Below are positions 52,284-62,994 of a DNA stretch of 64,000 nucleotides, in pieces. The first letter of the stretch is position 1; each line of letters opens with the position of its first letter. The notes below the pieces were generated by a model that did no database searches, was not told the origin of the DNA, and was given only the letters and a program-made list of their open reading frames with translations. Position numbers and translations under genes: made by a program. The stretch comes from Bacillota bacterium (lineage in GTDB: Bacteria; Bacillota; Sulfobacillia; Symbiobacteriales; ZC4RG38), in assembly GCA_021890795.1 (NCBI GenBank), contig JAKKUO010000003.1, positions 1 through 64,000 of the forward strand. Reading direction: 5' to 3'.

Positions 52284-53429
52284 CTAGCTCATGGGCACCT
52301 GCCGGAGGATCCGCCCCTCGATCCGTTCAAAGATGTCGTCGAGGCTGCGGCCGCAGATGGTGAGGCCGTGGTTTCGGAGCCCCACCACCGCCCGGCTGGG
52401 ATCCGGCGCCCGGCGCACCTCCGCCGCCACCGCCCGGGCCAGCTCCAGGGTGCCGCAAGGGTAGTTGATGCGGGTGGAGGGCACTCCCTCCATCCAGGCG
52501 TGGATGTGGACGATGGCCCCTACCTCCGGGTGCTCCCGGTAGATCATCCAGTGCTCGATCGCGTCCACCGAGACCCGCCGGGGCCGGCTGACCCCGGGGG
52601 GGACGCTCAGCACCATGGCGTTGCGCGCCGGGTCGTAGTCCGTCACCATCAGCAGGTGCTCCCCGACCTTCCGGAGGTCCGCCTTGTTCACCCCGCTGGC
52701 GCTCATCCAGAACCGGCGGGCGTCCTTCCGGGCGCTGAGGTTGCCGTAGCTCAGCCCTCCGAGGCCATACAGCCGCTGGAGGTGCCGGAAGTCCCGCTCG
52801 GGGAGCAGCTCCTGAATGGGAAAGGGGGCCGGCAGGAGGTCCAGGGCATCGAGCTTCCGCCCGGCCTCGTAGAGCGCCGCGGTCAGCTCATCCCCGTCCC
52901 ACAGCTCCGGCTCCAGGTCCGGCCGGAAGATGTTCTCCACCACCAGGGTGGAGGAGGCCAGGGGGGCGATCCGGCGGTAGACCCCGTCGAAGTACTCCGG
53001 GTCGTCGGGGGCCAGGTCCAGGGCGTAGCTCCCCTGCTCGAGGGTGACGAAATGGGTGCGGAGACCCCCGTCCGGCGGCCGGACCAGGTAGACCAAGAGG
53101 TTGGAAAGGGACCGGATCAAGATGGGATAGCCGGCCTTGAGCACATCCGGCGGGGGAGCGGGCACCTCCACCACCGAGACCACGAAAGTCGCCTGGGACC
53201 GGCGGCGGTAGGGCCGGGGCCGCTTCGGGTCCGTCAGGTTGATCACCAGCCGGGGCGGGCCGCCCCCGGCCGGGCTGGGTACGTGGCCGTGGCGCTCCAG
53301 GGCCTCCGAGAGGCCCCGGGCGAACCAGCGCAGCCCCTCCGCCGCCGGCTCCCCGTGGCACAGGAAGGTCAGGGGAGCCCCGGTCGGCTCCGCCGGCCAT
53401 CTGGAGAGGTCGGGTTCCTGCAGCGCCAT
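52284..53429 (-). CDS. Class II aldolase/adducin domain protein with N-terminal extension
   Basis: A 381-residue protein in two parts. The C-terminal about 190 residues form a class II aldolase/adducin domain: GGLSYGNLSARKD, MSASGVNKADL, the metal histidines in VHIHAWMEGVP and GLRNHGLTICG. The N-terminal about 190 residues are not a family I recognise; they contain NLTDPKRPRPYRRRSQATFVV and LVYLVRPPDGG. Class II aldolases cleave or isomerise sugar phosphates. The two-domain form may act on an unusual substrate or be regulatory. It stands alone behind sucCD, transcribed leftward. Confidence 0.8.
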   Translation of the reverse strand: MALQEPDLSRWPAEPTGAPLTFLCHGEPAAEGLRWFARGLSEALERHGHVPSPAGGGPPRLVINLTDPKRPRPYRRRSQATFVVSVVEVPAPPPDVLKAGYPILIRSLSNLLVYLVRPPDGGLRTHFVTLEQGSYALDLAPDDPEYFDGVYRRIAPLASSTLVVENIFRPDLEPELWDGDELTAALYEAGRKLDALDLLPAPFPIQELLPERDFRHLQRLYGLGGLSYGNLSARKDARRFWMSASGVNKADLRKVGEHLLMVTDYDPARNAMVLSVPPGVSRPRRVSVDAIEHWMIYREHPEVGAIVHIHAWMEGVPSTRINYPCGTLELARAVAAEVRRAPDPSRAVVGLRNHGLTICGRSLDDIFERIEGRILRQVPMS

Positions 53430-53994
53430 CTTTCATCCCCCTCGGGTCAGTCTCCCGGTGGGACCGGCCGCCCGGAGCCGGCGGCCGCCGGCCCTGGCAA
53501 CGGGACCCACCCTATTTGGTATGCCCGGCCGGGGCCTGTCCTATGACCACCCGAGGGGGTGATGTTCCACCGCAGGAAACGTTCTCTTTTGACGCACGAT
53601 CCAGTTGCCTTTGACGACTTCCGGGTGTACGATGGAATCGGGGATTGTGAATGAGAGAACATTCCCATGCCCCGCCGGCGGCCCGAGCCGGCGGTGATAG
53701 GGCAGCGCCCGGGCATCGCCCGGTGCGGCCGCAACCGGGTAGCGCCCGGTGTGGCCGCGACAAAGCAGCGCCCTGGGCGACAGAGCCAGGTCAGCCACAG
53801 GCCGCCTGACGGGACTCCGCTCCCCGTTCCCGGGGATGCTAGCATCACCCGGACAGAAGGCCCGTCTCTGGCCGGCTCTCGTGCCCGGTTGTTCGTCTGC
53901 CCCGCGCCCGGTTGTTCGTCTGCCCAGTTCCCATGGCCGGTTCTAGACCCGCCTGATTCGCAGCCTACCCGGTTCGCAATAGGAGGTGCCCGAC
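53430..53994. repeat. 565-bp gap with two tandem repeats
   Basis: No gene is convincing here. A possible rightward promoter is TTGCCT, 17 nt, TACGAT near 53611-53639. A 26-bp tandem repeat starts at 53715 (copies at 53715 and 53741 plus a fragment at 53767) with core CGCCCGGTGYGGCCGC. A second array has two copies (53883, 53906) of a perfect 20-mer beginning GCCCGGTTGTTCG with a 23-bp period. Similar CCGGTT motifs recur up to the NDH-2 RBS. Confidence 0.65.
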
Positions 53995-55392
53995 ATGCCC
54001 GCCCGCGTTGTGGTCCTTGGCGGCGGCTACGCCGGCGTCGCCTGCGTGCGGCGGCTGCAGTCCCGGGCCGGCCGGGACCTGCAGGTCACCCTGGTGGACC
54101 GCAACCCCTTCCACACCTTGCTGACCGAAACCCACACGGTGGCCGCCGGGACCCGGCCGGTCTCCACCGTCGCCCTGCCCTTCGATTTCGGTCCCCAAGT
54201 CCGGCGGCTGGAGGCCGAGGTGACGGCGATCCACCCCGAGGGACGGTGGGTAGAGACCACCGCCGGCAGTCTGGAGTACGACTACCTGGTCTTCGCCCTG
54301 GGGGGCGCCGACCAGGATTACGGTATCCCCGGCGTGCGGGAGCACGCCCTCTTCCTCCGGGGGATCGACGACGCCCGGCGGATCCGGGCGGCCCTGGCCG
54401 CCCTGCCCCGGCAGGCCCCGGTGGTGATCGTCGGCGGAGGGCTGACCGGGGTGGAGCTGGCGGCGGAGATCGCCCTCAGCCGCCCCGGCGGCAGCCTGAC
54501 GGTGGTGGAAGGGGCCCCCACCCTCTTGCCGAGCCTGCACCCGGGCCTGGCCCTCAGGGCCCGGCGCCGGCTGGGCTGGCTCGGGGTAAACGTCCGCACC
54601 GGCAGCCCGGTCCGGGCGGTGGGGCCGGATCGGGTGGAACTGGCCGACGGCACGGTCCTCCCCCACCGGCTGCTGATCTGGGTCGCCGGGGTGAAGGGCC
54701 ACCCCCTCACCGCCCAGCTCAAGGTCCGCCGGGACCGGGCGGGCCGGGTGGAGGTAGACGCCTACCTGCGGTCGAGCCGGCCGGAGATCTACGTCATCGG
54801 CGACAGCGCCGCCTTCCGGCCGGCCCCGGACGCCCGGCCCCTCGCCCCCAGCGGTCAGCTGAGCGAGCAGATGGGCTTTGCCGCCGCCGACGACCTCCTC
54901 AGCCGGCTGGAAGGAGGCCCCGGGGTCCCCTTCCGCCCCCATTTCCGAGGCGTGCTCCTGGACCTCGGGGGGCTGGCCGCGGCGGGGCTGATCTACCGGC
55001 TCCAGGTGGCAGGGCCTGTCGCCCACCTGGCCAAGCGGGCCGCGGTGGCCGGGCACGTGGCCCGGACCCTGGGCCTGCGGTCTCTCTTCCGGCTCCTTAC
55101 CGGCCGGGGGCTGCCGGTCGGTTCCACCCCCGGCCCGCAACCGGCAGCGCCGGCCGGGCCCCGGGTGCATGGGGAGACCGGCAGCCGGGAAAACACCAGG
55201 GTGGAAGAAGCAGCTCCGGATACGGCAGGAGGAAAGGCGCGGTGGACAGCGCAAGGCACGGACGCGTCCCAAACGGCCCCCAACACCGCCGCCATGGCCG
55301 GCGGGCCGGCGGCAGGGGCCGAGCTGCCCGGGGAGGCCGGCTTTCCCGGGAGCCCGGCGGATCCTGGCTCGGCTGGGTTCCCGCCGCCCTGA
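53995..55392 (+). CDS. Type II NADH dehydrogenase-like FAD oxidoreductase
   Basis: A 465-residue protein with FAD motif VVVLGGGYAGVACVRRLQ, NAD motif VVIVGGGLTGVELAAEI and the C-terminal FAD aspartate in EIYVIGDSAAF. LIYRLQVAGPVAHLAKRA near the end resembles the membrane-attaching part of NDH-2. It would pass electrons from NADH to menaquinone without pumping protons. The last about 80 residues are Pro/Gly/Ala/Thr-rich and overlap another reading frame. The start is ATG 53995 behind AGGAGGTG. Confidence 0.88.
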   Translation: MPARVVVLGGGYAGVACVRRLQSRAGRDLQVTLVDRNPFHTLLTETHTVAAGTRPVSTVALPFDFGPQVRRLEAEVTAIHPEGRWVETTAGSLEYDYLVFALGGADQDYGIPGVREHALFLRGIDDARRIRAALAALPRQAPVVIVGGGLTGVELAAEIALSRPGGSLTVVEGAPTLLPSLHPGLALRARRRLGWLGVNVRTGSPVRAVGPDRVELADGTVLPHRLLIWVAGVKGHPLTAQLKVRRDRAGRVEVDAYLRSSRPEIYVIGDSAAFRPAPDARPLAPSGQLSEQMGFAAADDLLSRLEGGPGVPFRPHFRGVLLDLGGLAAAGLIYRLQVAGPVAHLAKRAAVAGHVARTLGLRSLFRLLTGRGLPVGSTPGPQPAAPAGPRVHGETGSRENTRVEEAAPDTAGGKARWTAQGTDASQTAPNTAAMAGGPAAGAELPGEAGFPGSPADPGSAGFPPP

Positions 55393-55628
55393 TCTGGGCG
55401 GCGGTCCTCGCCGCCCTGGTCAGCCTCAACCGGGAGAGCCTCCGGCGGTGCGAAGAGGGGACCCTGCTCTTCCCGGACCGCAGCCCCACCAGCCCCGGTC
55501 CCGTAGGCCGGTGGCTGATCCGCCGGCTCGACCCGGAGGAGTACCGCCGGGTTCTGGCCCAGGACGCCCGCTGGCGGCAGGAGTTCGCCGGGCGACCGGT
55601 GGGCATGGGCTGCCGGGCGGGGGAGTAG
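55242..55628 (+). CDS. Small membrane protein overlapping the NDH-2 gene end (128 aa)
   Basis: GTG 55242, eight bases after GGAGGAAAG, opens a 128-residue frame overlapping the NDH-2 gene by about 150 bp in another frame. After a basic Arg/Gly-rich stretch comes one helix (LGWVPAALIWAAVLAALVSL) and then a charged domain (LDPEEYRRVLAQDARWRQEF). The C-terminal part looks like real protein. It could be a separate gene, or the displaced end of NDH-2 after a frameshift. Confidence 0.5.
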   Translation: MDSARHGRVPNGPQHRRHGRRAGGRGRAARGGRLSREPGGSWLGWVPAALIWAAVLAALVSLNRESLRRCEEGTLLFPDRSPTSPGPVGRWLIRRLDPEEYRRVLAQDARWRQEFAGRPVGMGCRAGE

Positions 55629-55637
55629 GGCCCGGGG

Positions 55638-56720
55638 CTACGCGCCCACCCCGATGGCCGCCCAGACCTCCAGCTTGGTCTGCACCCGGCGGATGACCTC
55701 GTCGGTGAACTCCGTCGTGCTGGCATGGCCCCCCAGGTCCATGGTCTTGATCCCGGCCTTGATCGCTTCCAGAGCCGCCTCGTAGATGGCCCGGGAGGCC
55801 CGCTGGGCGCTGGGGTCGGGCATATGGCTCAGGAGCGCCGCCCCGGCCAGGATCATCGCCAGGGGATTGGCCACGTTCTTGCCGTACAGCTTCGGAGCGG
55901 TGCCGTGGGGCGCCTCGGCCATCACGGTCTTGATCCGCAGGTCGTCGTCCATGGCCAGCAGGAGCGACTCCGACCCGGCGATGCTGCCGAACATCTGGAG
56001 CACCAGGTCGCTGAGGCAGTCACCGTCCCGGTTGAGGGCGGGAATGACCAGGGCCTCGCCGGTGTGGGAGAGCAGGAGGGCGTAGGTGGCGTCGATGAGC
56101 TGCGGGTCGTAGGGGACGTCGGGGTGCCGCTGGGCGGCGGCGTCCATCTCTTCCTTGAGCATCCCCTCGTAGATGGGGCTCACGGTGTACTTGGGCCCGC
56201 CGAAGACCTTGCCCCCCAGCCGCTTGGCCTGAAGGAAGGCAAACTCCGCCACCGCCCGGCAGACCCGGCGGGAGATCCGCTCGACCCGGTAGGCCACCTC
56301 GTCCAGGCCGCTGCCCTCCCGGCCCTCCTCGGCCCCGTACGCATCCCCCACCGCCATCCGGATCACGCTGATGGGGGCGCTGACCCCGGCGATGGGCCGG
56401 ACACCGGGAAGCAGCCGGCCGGTCCGGACGATGACCGTCCCGTCGATGGCCTCCCGGAGGATCGCGTTGGGGCTGCCCACGTCCCCCTTCCCCTCCGGAG
56501 TGATGGTGGCGGCCTTCAGGCCGTACCCCGCCGCGACCATTGCCTCGGCCGCCTCGAGGACCACCTTGTTCCGGGTCCGGCGGCGGTTCTCCAGGCTCAG
56601 GTCGTAGTATTCGAATTCCAGGTCCACCCCGATGACTCCGGGGTCAAGAACCCGCAAGGCCTGTTCCAGGAGTTCCTGTCCCGTCTGATCGCCTTTGAGG
56701 ACCACGATCCGCGTCGCCAA
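55638..56720 (-). CDS. Isocitrate/isopropylmalate dehydrogenase family enzyme
   Basis: About 360 residues of the beta-decarboxylating dehydrogenase family. It has VVLKGDQTGQELLEQALRVL at the N-terminus, VIVRTGRLLPGVRPI, and APHGTAPKLYGKNVANPLAMILAGAALL, the coenzyme-binding loop. YGKNVANP and the aconitase and SucCD neighbours favour an isocitrate dehydrogenase-like role, but isopropylmalate-type substrates cannot be excluded. I choose TTG 56720 behind GAGAGGGGA; the ATG 36 bp upstream lacks an RBS. Confidence 0.85.
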   Translation of the reverse strand: MATRIVVLKGDQTGQELLEQALRVLDPGVIGVDLEFEYYDLSLENRRRTRNKVVLEAAEAMVAAGYGLKAATITPEGKGDVGSPNAILREAIDGTVIVRTGRLLPGVRPIAGVSAPISVIRMAVGDAYGAEEGREGSGLDEVAYRVERISRRVCRAVAEFAFLQAKRLGGKVFGGPKYTVSPIYEGMLKEEMDAAAQRHPDVPYDPQLIDATYALLLSHTGEALVIPALNRDGDCLSDLVLQMFGSIAGSESLLLAMDDDLRIKTVMAEAPHGTAPKLYGKNVANPLAMILAGAALLSHMPDPSAQRASRAIYEAALEAIKAGIKTMDLGGHASTTEFTDEVIRRVQTKLEVWAAIGVGA

Positions 56721-56940
56721 TCCAGATCCCCTCTCGTTTTTGGAACGGCGTTTCATTGTTGGTCGCCAGGCCAACCGCCTTCTACTCTAGCAGAGAACGG
56801 GCCGGGAGAATACCCCCGGCTCCCTTCTTTCTCCGAATCACAGCGATTCCGGTCTTCGATGGCCCCCGGAAGCGGCCCTGTTATTCCCCCCGGGAAAGGG
56901 GCACCCTCTACCCAGAAACCAACGGGAGGGGGATGCGCCT

Positions 56941-57159
56941 GTGAAGATGGAAGAGGTCCAGCACGCCCTCCGGCACTGGGGGGAGATCCTGGCCACCACC
57001 AGCGCCGGCGAGACCTACGAACTCCACCTGGGGGACACCAGCTTCGACTTTGACCGGCGGATCATCCGGCTGAAGACCCCGGAGGCTGAGTACCTGATCG
57101 GCGGCGACGAGGTGGCCTCCGTCACCATGCACTACGGCCGCCGGATGGAGGCCCGCTGA
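56941..57159 (+). CDS. Small conserved-looking acidic protein (72 aa)
   Basis: GTG 56941 behind GGGAGGGGG opens a 72-residue protein with alternating beta-like and polar segments (ETYELHLGDTSFDFDRRIIRLKTPEAEYLIGG). It has no signal or membrane helix. No family is recognised; the balanced composition supports a real gene. A long perfect palindrome follows its stop. Confidence 0.6.
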   Translation: MKMEEVQHALRHWGEILATTSAGETYELHLGDTSFDFDRRIIRLKTPEAEYLIGGDEVASVTMHYGRRMEAR

Positions 57160-57172
57160 GCCGGCCCCGACT

Positions 57173-57200
57173 GGCCCGGGTCCCCGCGGGGACCCGGGCC
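57173..57200. terminator. 28-bp perfect palindrome, probable terminator
   Basis: The sequence from 57173 to 57200 equals its own reverse complement, centred on CCCGCGGG. It lies between the converging 72-aa and DCC genes and would fold into a near-loopless hairpin. Confidence 0.65.
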
Positions 57201-57258
57201 CCAGGCCTGGGACGGGGCCACCGAGGGGCCGGCTCGACTCCGGAACCGGGGAGCCGGC

Positions 57259-57693
57259 TCACTGCCGGGTGCAGGCCCCTTGCCGGCAGCGGCCGGGGTC
57301 GGGGAGGATCCACCGGTGCCGGGCGACCCACCGATAGGCCCGCTCACCCCACCCCAGGCGCTCCAGGAGCCAGGCCACCGGCCAGAGGGGCCAGAGCAGG
57401 GGCAGGTGCCGGAGGAGCAGCAGGACCGCCGGAAAGCCGCTGGTCACCCGGAAGGTTCCAGGGGCGAGGACCACCACGTGCATCGCCTCTTCCAGGGCCA
57501 CCGGGGAGATCCCGAACCGGCGGTAGCTGTCGTCGTCCCGGAAGGAGCGGACCGCCACCCGCTGCCCCCAGTCCAGGGCCCGGATGAGCCGGCCTGCTTG
57601 CCGGCAGTAGACGCACAGCCCATCGACGTAGACCACGAGACGGTTCCGGGGCCCAGGCCCTCCGGGCCCCGGAGGTTCCACCGCTCGCCGCAC
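57259..57693 (-). CDS. DCC-family thiol-disulfide oxidoreductase-like protein (DUF393)
   Basis: A 144-residue protein with the DCC motif VYVDGLCVYCRQ near residue 22 and a hydrophobic C-terminal half (LLLLRHLPLLWPLWPVAWLLERL). It ends with a Cys-containing tail (CRQGAC). DCC proteins are thioredoxin-like and often membrane-associated; function is unproven. The GTG 57693 touches its RBS, so GTG a few codons later is possible. It lies 144 bp after aconitase on the same strand, beyond a terminator. Confidence 0.8.
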   Translation of the reverse strand: MRRAVEPPGPGGPGPRNRLVVYVDGLCVYCRQAGRLIRALDWGQRVAVRSFRDDDSYRRFGISPVALEEAMHVVVLAPGTFRVTSGFPAVLLLLRHLPLLWPLWPVAWLLERLGWGERAYRWVARHRWILPDPGRCRQGACTRQ

Positions 57694-57759
57694 CCTTCCG
57701 CCCCCCTGGTCGGGCCTTGCCCCCGACTCCTGGCCACCCCCGCCCTGGCCCCACGCAGC

Positions 57760-57786
57760 AGGGGCGCAGGCCGCGCCTGCGCCCCT
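57760..57786 (-). terminator. Terminator after aconitase
   Basis: A perfect 12-bp stem (57760-57771 with 57775-57786) with a CGC loop lies about 50 bp after the acnA stop. A second short stem (CCCCC/GGGGG at 57802-57814) precedes it. Confidence 0.65.
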
Positions 57787-57837
57787 ACCCCGTGCTCCGG
57801 TCCCCCGGAGGGGGCTGTGGCCGCGCCAGGGGGCGGC

Positions 57838-60537
<2,700 letters not shown>

Positions 60538-60668
60538 GGCAGCCTCTCCCTCGCATTCCTCGGATAACTGATGAAATACAGGGGTCGATGCACCCGTACC
60601 CGGGGCCTCCGCCCCCGGGGTCCGAAGGGCATCCCCGAGGGCGTGGCCCTGCTCTGGCATCCCAGAGC

Positions 60669-60686
60669 GCGCCGCTGCTGCGGCGC
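60669..60686 (-). terminator. Short hairpin after the IclR gene
   Basis: A 7-bp stem (60669-60675 with 60680-60686) with a TGCT loop lies 18 bp after the regulator stop and upstream of aconitase. Confidence 0.45.
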
Positions 60687-60704
60687 ACCCCGGGGAGCCC
60701 GGCC

Positions 60705-61469
60705 CTAGAGCCGCATCCCGATGGTATGGGCGGCGGCCACTACCGCCCGGCTGTACCGTTCGATGGCCGCATCGTCGAACCGCTGGACCGGTCCGGAGAT
60801 GGCCAAGGCCGCCACCACCTCGCCGGCCCGGTTCCGGATGGGCGCCGCCACCGAGGCGACTCCCTCGGCCCGCTCCTCCGCGGAGGTGGCCCAGCCCCGC
60901 TCCCGGACCTCGGCCAATTCCTGCTTCAGGGCCTCCACGTCAAAGGGGGTCTGCTGCCAGATCCGGTGCAGGATCTGGTCGAGCTGCGCCGGGGGCAGCC
61001 AGGCCAGCAGGACCTTCCCCGAGGCGCCCCGGTGCAGGGGCAGCCGCTCCCCCAGGTTCGCCACCCGGCGGACCACCTGGCGGCCCTCGGCCTTCTGCAC
61101 CCGAACCCGCTCGATGCCGTCCCGGACGTACAGGCTGACGGTCTCCTCCACCTCGTCCCGGAGCCGGACCATCTCCGGGTAGGCGACCGCGCCCAGGTCG
61201 TCCTGGGCGAGGTACGCGCCCGCCAGCTCCAGGGCCTTCAGCCCGAGCTGGTACCGGCCGGTCACCGGGTCCTGCCGGACAAACCCCCGGCTCTCCAGGG
61301 TGGCCAGGATCCGGTGGACCGTGGACTTGGCCAGGCCCAGCCGCTCGGCGATCTGGGTGACCCCGAAGCCGGGGAGTTCCTCCCCGCTGCCCGGAGGCCG
61401 CTCGGCAAAGAGCAGCAGTACATCCAGGGCCCGTTCCACGGCCTGAATCGTCAACTTTTCCTCGGCCAG
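60705..61469 (-). CDS. IclR-family transcriptional regulator
   Basis: About 255 residues. The N-terminal winged helix includes [13 protein letters not shown] and [23 protein letters not shown]. The C-terminal effector domain has [16 protein letters not shown] and [23 protein letters not shown]. It probably responds to a small carbon compound. The start is uncertain. A TATAAT box at 61525-61530 excludes the upstream ATG. AGGAGGGA with seven-base spacing points to CTG 61469; TTG 61454 is the alternative. GTTCC/GGAAC half-sites upstream suggest autoregulation. Neighbouring acnA is a possible target. Confidence 0.85.
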   Translation of the reverse strand: MAEEKLTIQAVERALDVLLLFAERPPGSGEELPGFGVTQIAERLGLAKSTVHRILATLESRGFVRQDPVTGRYQLGLKALELAGAYLAQDDLGAVAYPEMVRLRDEVEETVSLYVRDGIERVRVQKAEGRQVVRRVANLGERLPLHRGASGKVLLAWLPPAQLDQILHRIWQQTPFDVEALKQELAEVRERGWATSAEERAEGVASVAAPIRNRAGEVVAALAISGPVQRFDDAAIERYSRAVVAAAHTIGMRL

Positions 61470-61524
61470 TGCGAGATCCCTCCTGTGTCCGTGAACCGGC
61501 CCTGCCCGGGCCTCGGTTACCCTC

Positions 61525-61562
61525 ATTATACCACGACGTTCCGCTGGAGGGAACATCGTTCC
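61525..61562 (-). promoter_or_regulatory. IclR gene promoter with likely operator
   Basis: An extended -10 TGGTATAAT (TATAAT at 61525-61530, minus strand) is preceded by the perfect dyad GGAAC-ATC-GTTCC (61550-61562) and another GTTCC at 61538, spaced 20 bp from the GTTCC of the dyad. A regulator bound here would block RNA polymerase. Confidence 0.6.
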
Positions 61563-61573
61563 ATCATTCTGCG

Positions 61574-61592
61574 GGGCCCTTGCTGAGGGCCC
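61574..61592. terminator. Hairpin between the IclR promoter and proA
   Basis: A perfect 7-bp stem (61574-61580 with 61586-61592) and five-base loop lies about 80 bp beyond the proA stop. Confidence 0.4.
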
Positions 61593-61623
61593 TTCCGAAG
61601 TGGGAAGGCCGGCGCCTCACCCC

Positions 61624-61645
61624 GGGTGCGGCGGGCGCCGCACCC
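61624..61645 (-). terminator. Terminator after proA
   Basis: A perfect 9-bp stem (61624-61632 with 61637-61645) with a GGGC loop lies 27 bp after the proA stop. GGCCGGCGCCTCACCCC is present on both sides of it, another short repeat. Confidence 0.6.
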
Positions 61646-61671
61646 CCGGATGTGGCCGGCGCCTCACCCCC

Positions 61672-62943
61672 TCATCCCCGGACGTGGCCTGCGCCCCGAA
61701 TCCGGTACTTGTAGGTGGTGATCTCCCGGAGGCCCATCGGTCCCCGGGCGTGGAGCTTCTGGGTACTGATCCCGATCTCCGCCCCGAAGCCAAACTCCCC
61801 GCCGTCGGTAAACCGGGTGGAGGCGTTCCAGTAGACCGCCGCCGCGTCCACCTCCTGGAGGAACCGTTCCGCCCGCTCCGGGTCTCGGGTGACGATGGCC
61901 TCCGAGTGCCGGGTGCCGTACCGGGCGATGTGGTCGAGGGCTGCCTCCAGGCCGTCCACCACCCGGACCGCGAGGATGAGGTCCAGGTACTCCGCCGCCC
62001 AGTCCTCCTCGGTGGCCGGCTCCGCCCAGGGCAGGATCTCCCGGACCCGGGGGCAACCCCGGACCGCCACCCCGGCCTCCCGGAGCGCCGGTCCCAGCTG
62101 CCGGAGGAAGGGCTCGGCCACCGGGGCGTCCACCAGCAGGGTCTCCAGGGCGTTGCAGACCGCCGGGTTGGAGCACTTGGCGTTCAGGGCAATCCGCACC
62201 GCCATCTCCAGGTCCGCGGCCCGGTCCACAAAGAGGTGGCAGACCCCGGCTCCGGTCTCAATCACCGGCACCCGGGCCTGGGCCAGGACGCTCCGGATGA
62301 GACCCGCCCCGCCCCGGGGGATGAGGCAGTCCACCAGCCCCGTGGCCTGCATCAGGGCCTGGGCCGCCTCCCGGCCCCCCTGGAGGTAGCCCACCGCCCC
62401 CGGGGGGAGGCCCGCGGCGGCAAGCCCCCGGCGGAGGGCCGCCACCAAGGCGAGGTTGGTCCGCTCCGCCTCCCGGCCCCCCTTAAGGAGGACGCTGCTG
62501 CCGGCCTTCAGGCACAGGACCGCGGCGTCCACCGTCACGTTGGGCCGGGACTCGTAGATCAGGCCGATGACCCCCAGGGGCACCCGCACCTTCTCGATCC
62601 GGAGGCCGTCGGGCCGCTCCCAGGCCTCCACCACCTCCCCCACCGGGTCCGGCAGGGCCGCCACCGCCAGGACCCCCCGGACCATCGCCCCGTACCGGTC
62701 CGGGGTGAGGGTGAGCCGGGCGATGAGGGGCGCCGGCAGCCCCGCGGCCCGGGCCGCAGCCAGGTCCTCGGCGTTGGCCGCCAGCACCTCCGGCTCGGCG
62801 GCCTGAAGGGCCCGGGCGATGGCCCGGAGGGCCTCGTCCTTCACCGCGCTTGGGGCCCGGGCGAGCTCGGCTGCCGCGGCTCGGGCTGCCCCGGCCAGGA
62901 CCCGCACCTCTTCTTGAGGGCTGAGGCTTTCCCGCTCCACCAT
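61672..62943 (-). CDS. proA: Gamma-glutamyl phosphate reductase
   Basis: A 423-residue aldehyde-dehydrogenase-fold enzyme. It has VPLGVIGLIYESRPNVTVDAA, LKGGREAERTN, the catalytic cysteine in NAKCSNPAVCNALETLLV and STRFTDGGEFGFGAEIGIST. It makes glutamate semialdehyde for proline synthesis, using the product of ProB encoded 51 bp upstream. The start is ATG 62943 with AAGGGAGG upstream. Confidence 0.95.
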   Translation of the reverse strand: MVERESLSPQEEVRVLAGAARAAAAELARAPSAVKDEALRAIARALQAAEPEVLAANAEDLAAARAAGLPAPLIARLTLTPDRYGAMVRGVLAVAALPDPVGEVVEAWERPDGLRIEKVRVPLGVIGLIYESRPNVTVDAAVLCLKAGSSVLLKGGREAERTNLALVAALRRGLAAAGLPPGAVGYLQGGREAAQALMQATGLVDCLIPRGGAGLIRSVLAQARVPVIETGAGVCHLFVDRAADLEMAVRIALNAKCSNPAVCNALETLLVDAPVAEPFLRQLGPALREAGVAVRGCPRVREILPWAEPATEEDWAAEYLDLILAVRVVDGLEAALDHIARYGTRHSEAIVTRDPERAERFLQEVDAAAVYWNASTRFTDGGEFGFGAEIGISTQKLHARGPMGLREITTYKYRIRGAGHVRG

Positions 62944-62994
62944 CCGCGACCGTCCTCCCTTTCCCACCAGAGTCACCCTGTGCGCCGGCGATCC

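Noticed and set aside
53600-53660. A firm promoter for NDH-2 at TTGACG or TTGCCT
   Set aside because: The TTGCCT-17-TACGAT pair is possible but lies over 350 bp from the start codon, so it is mentioned only in the gap entry.
53667-55241. The upstream part of a long frame ending at 55628
   Set aside because: It is an out-of-frame shadow of the NDH-2 gene; only the part after GTG 55242 is retained as a possible gene.
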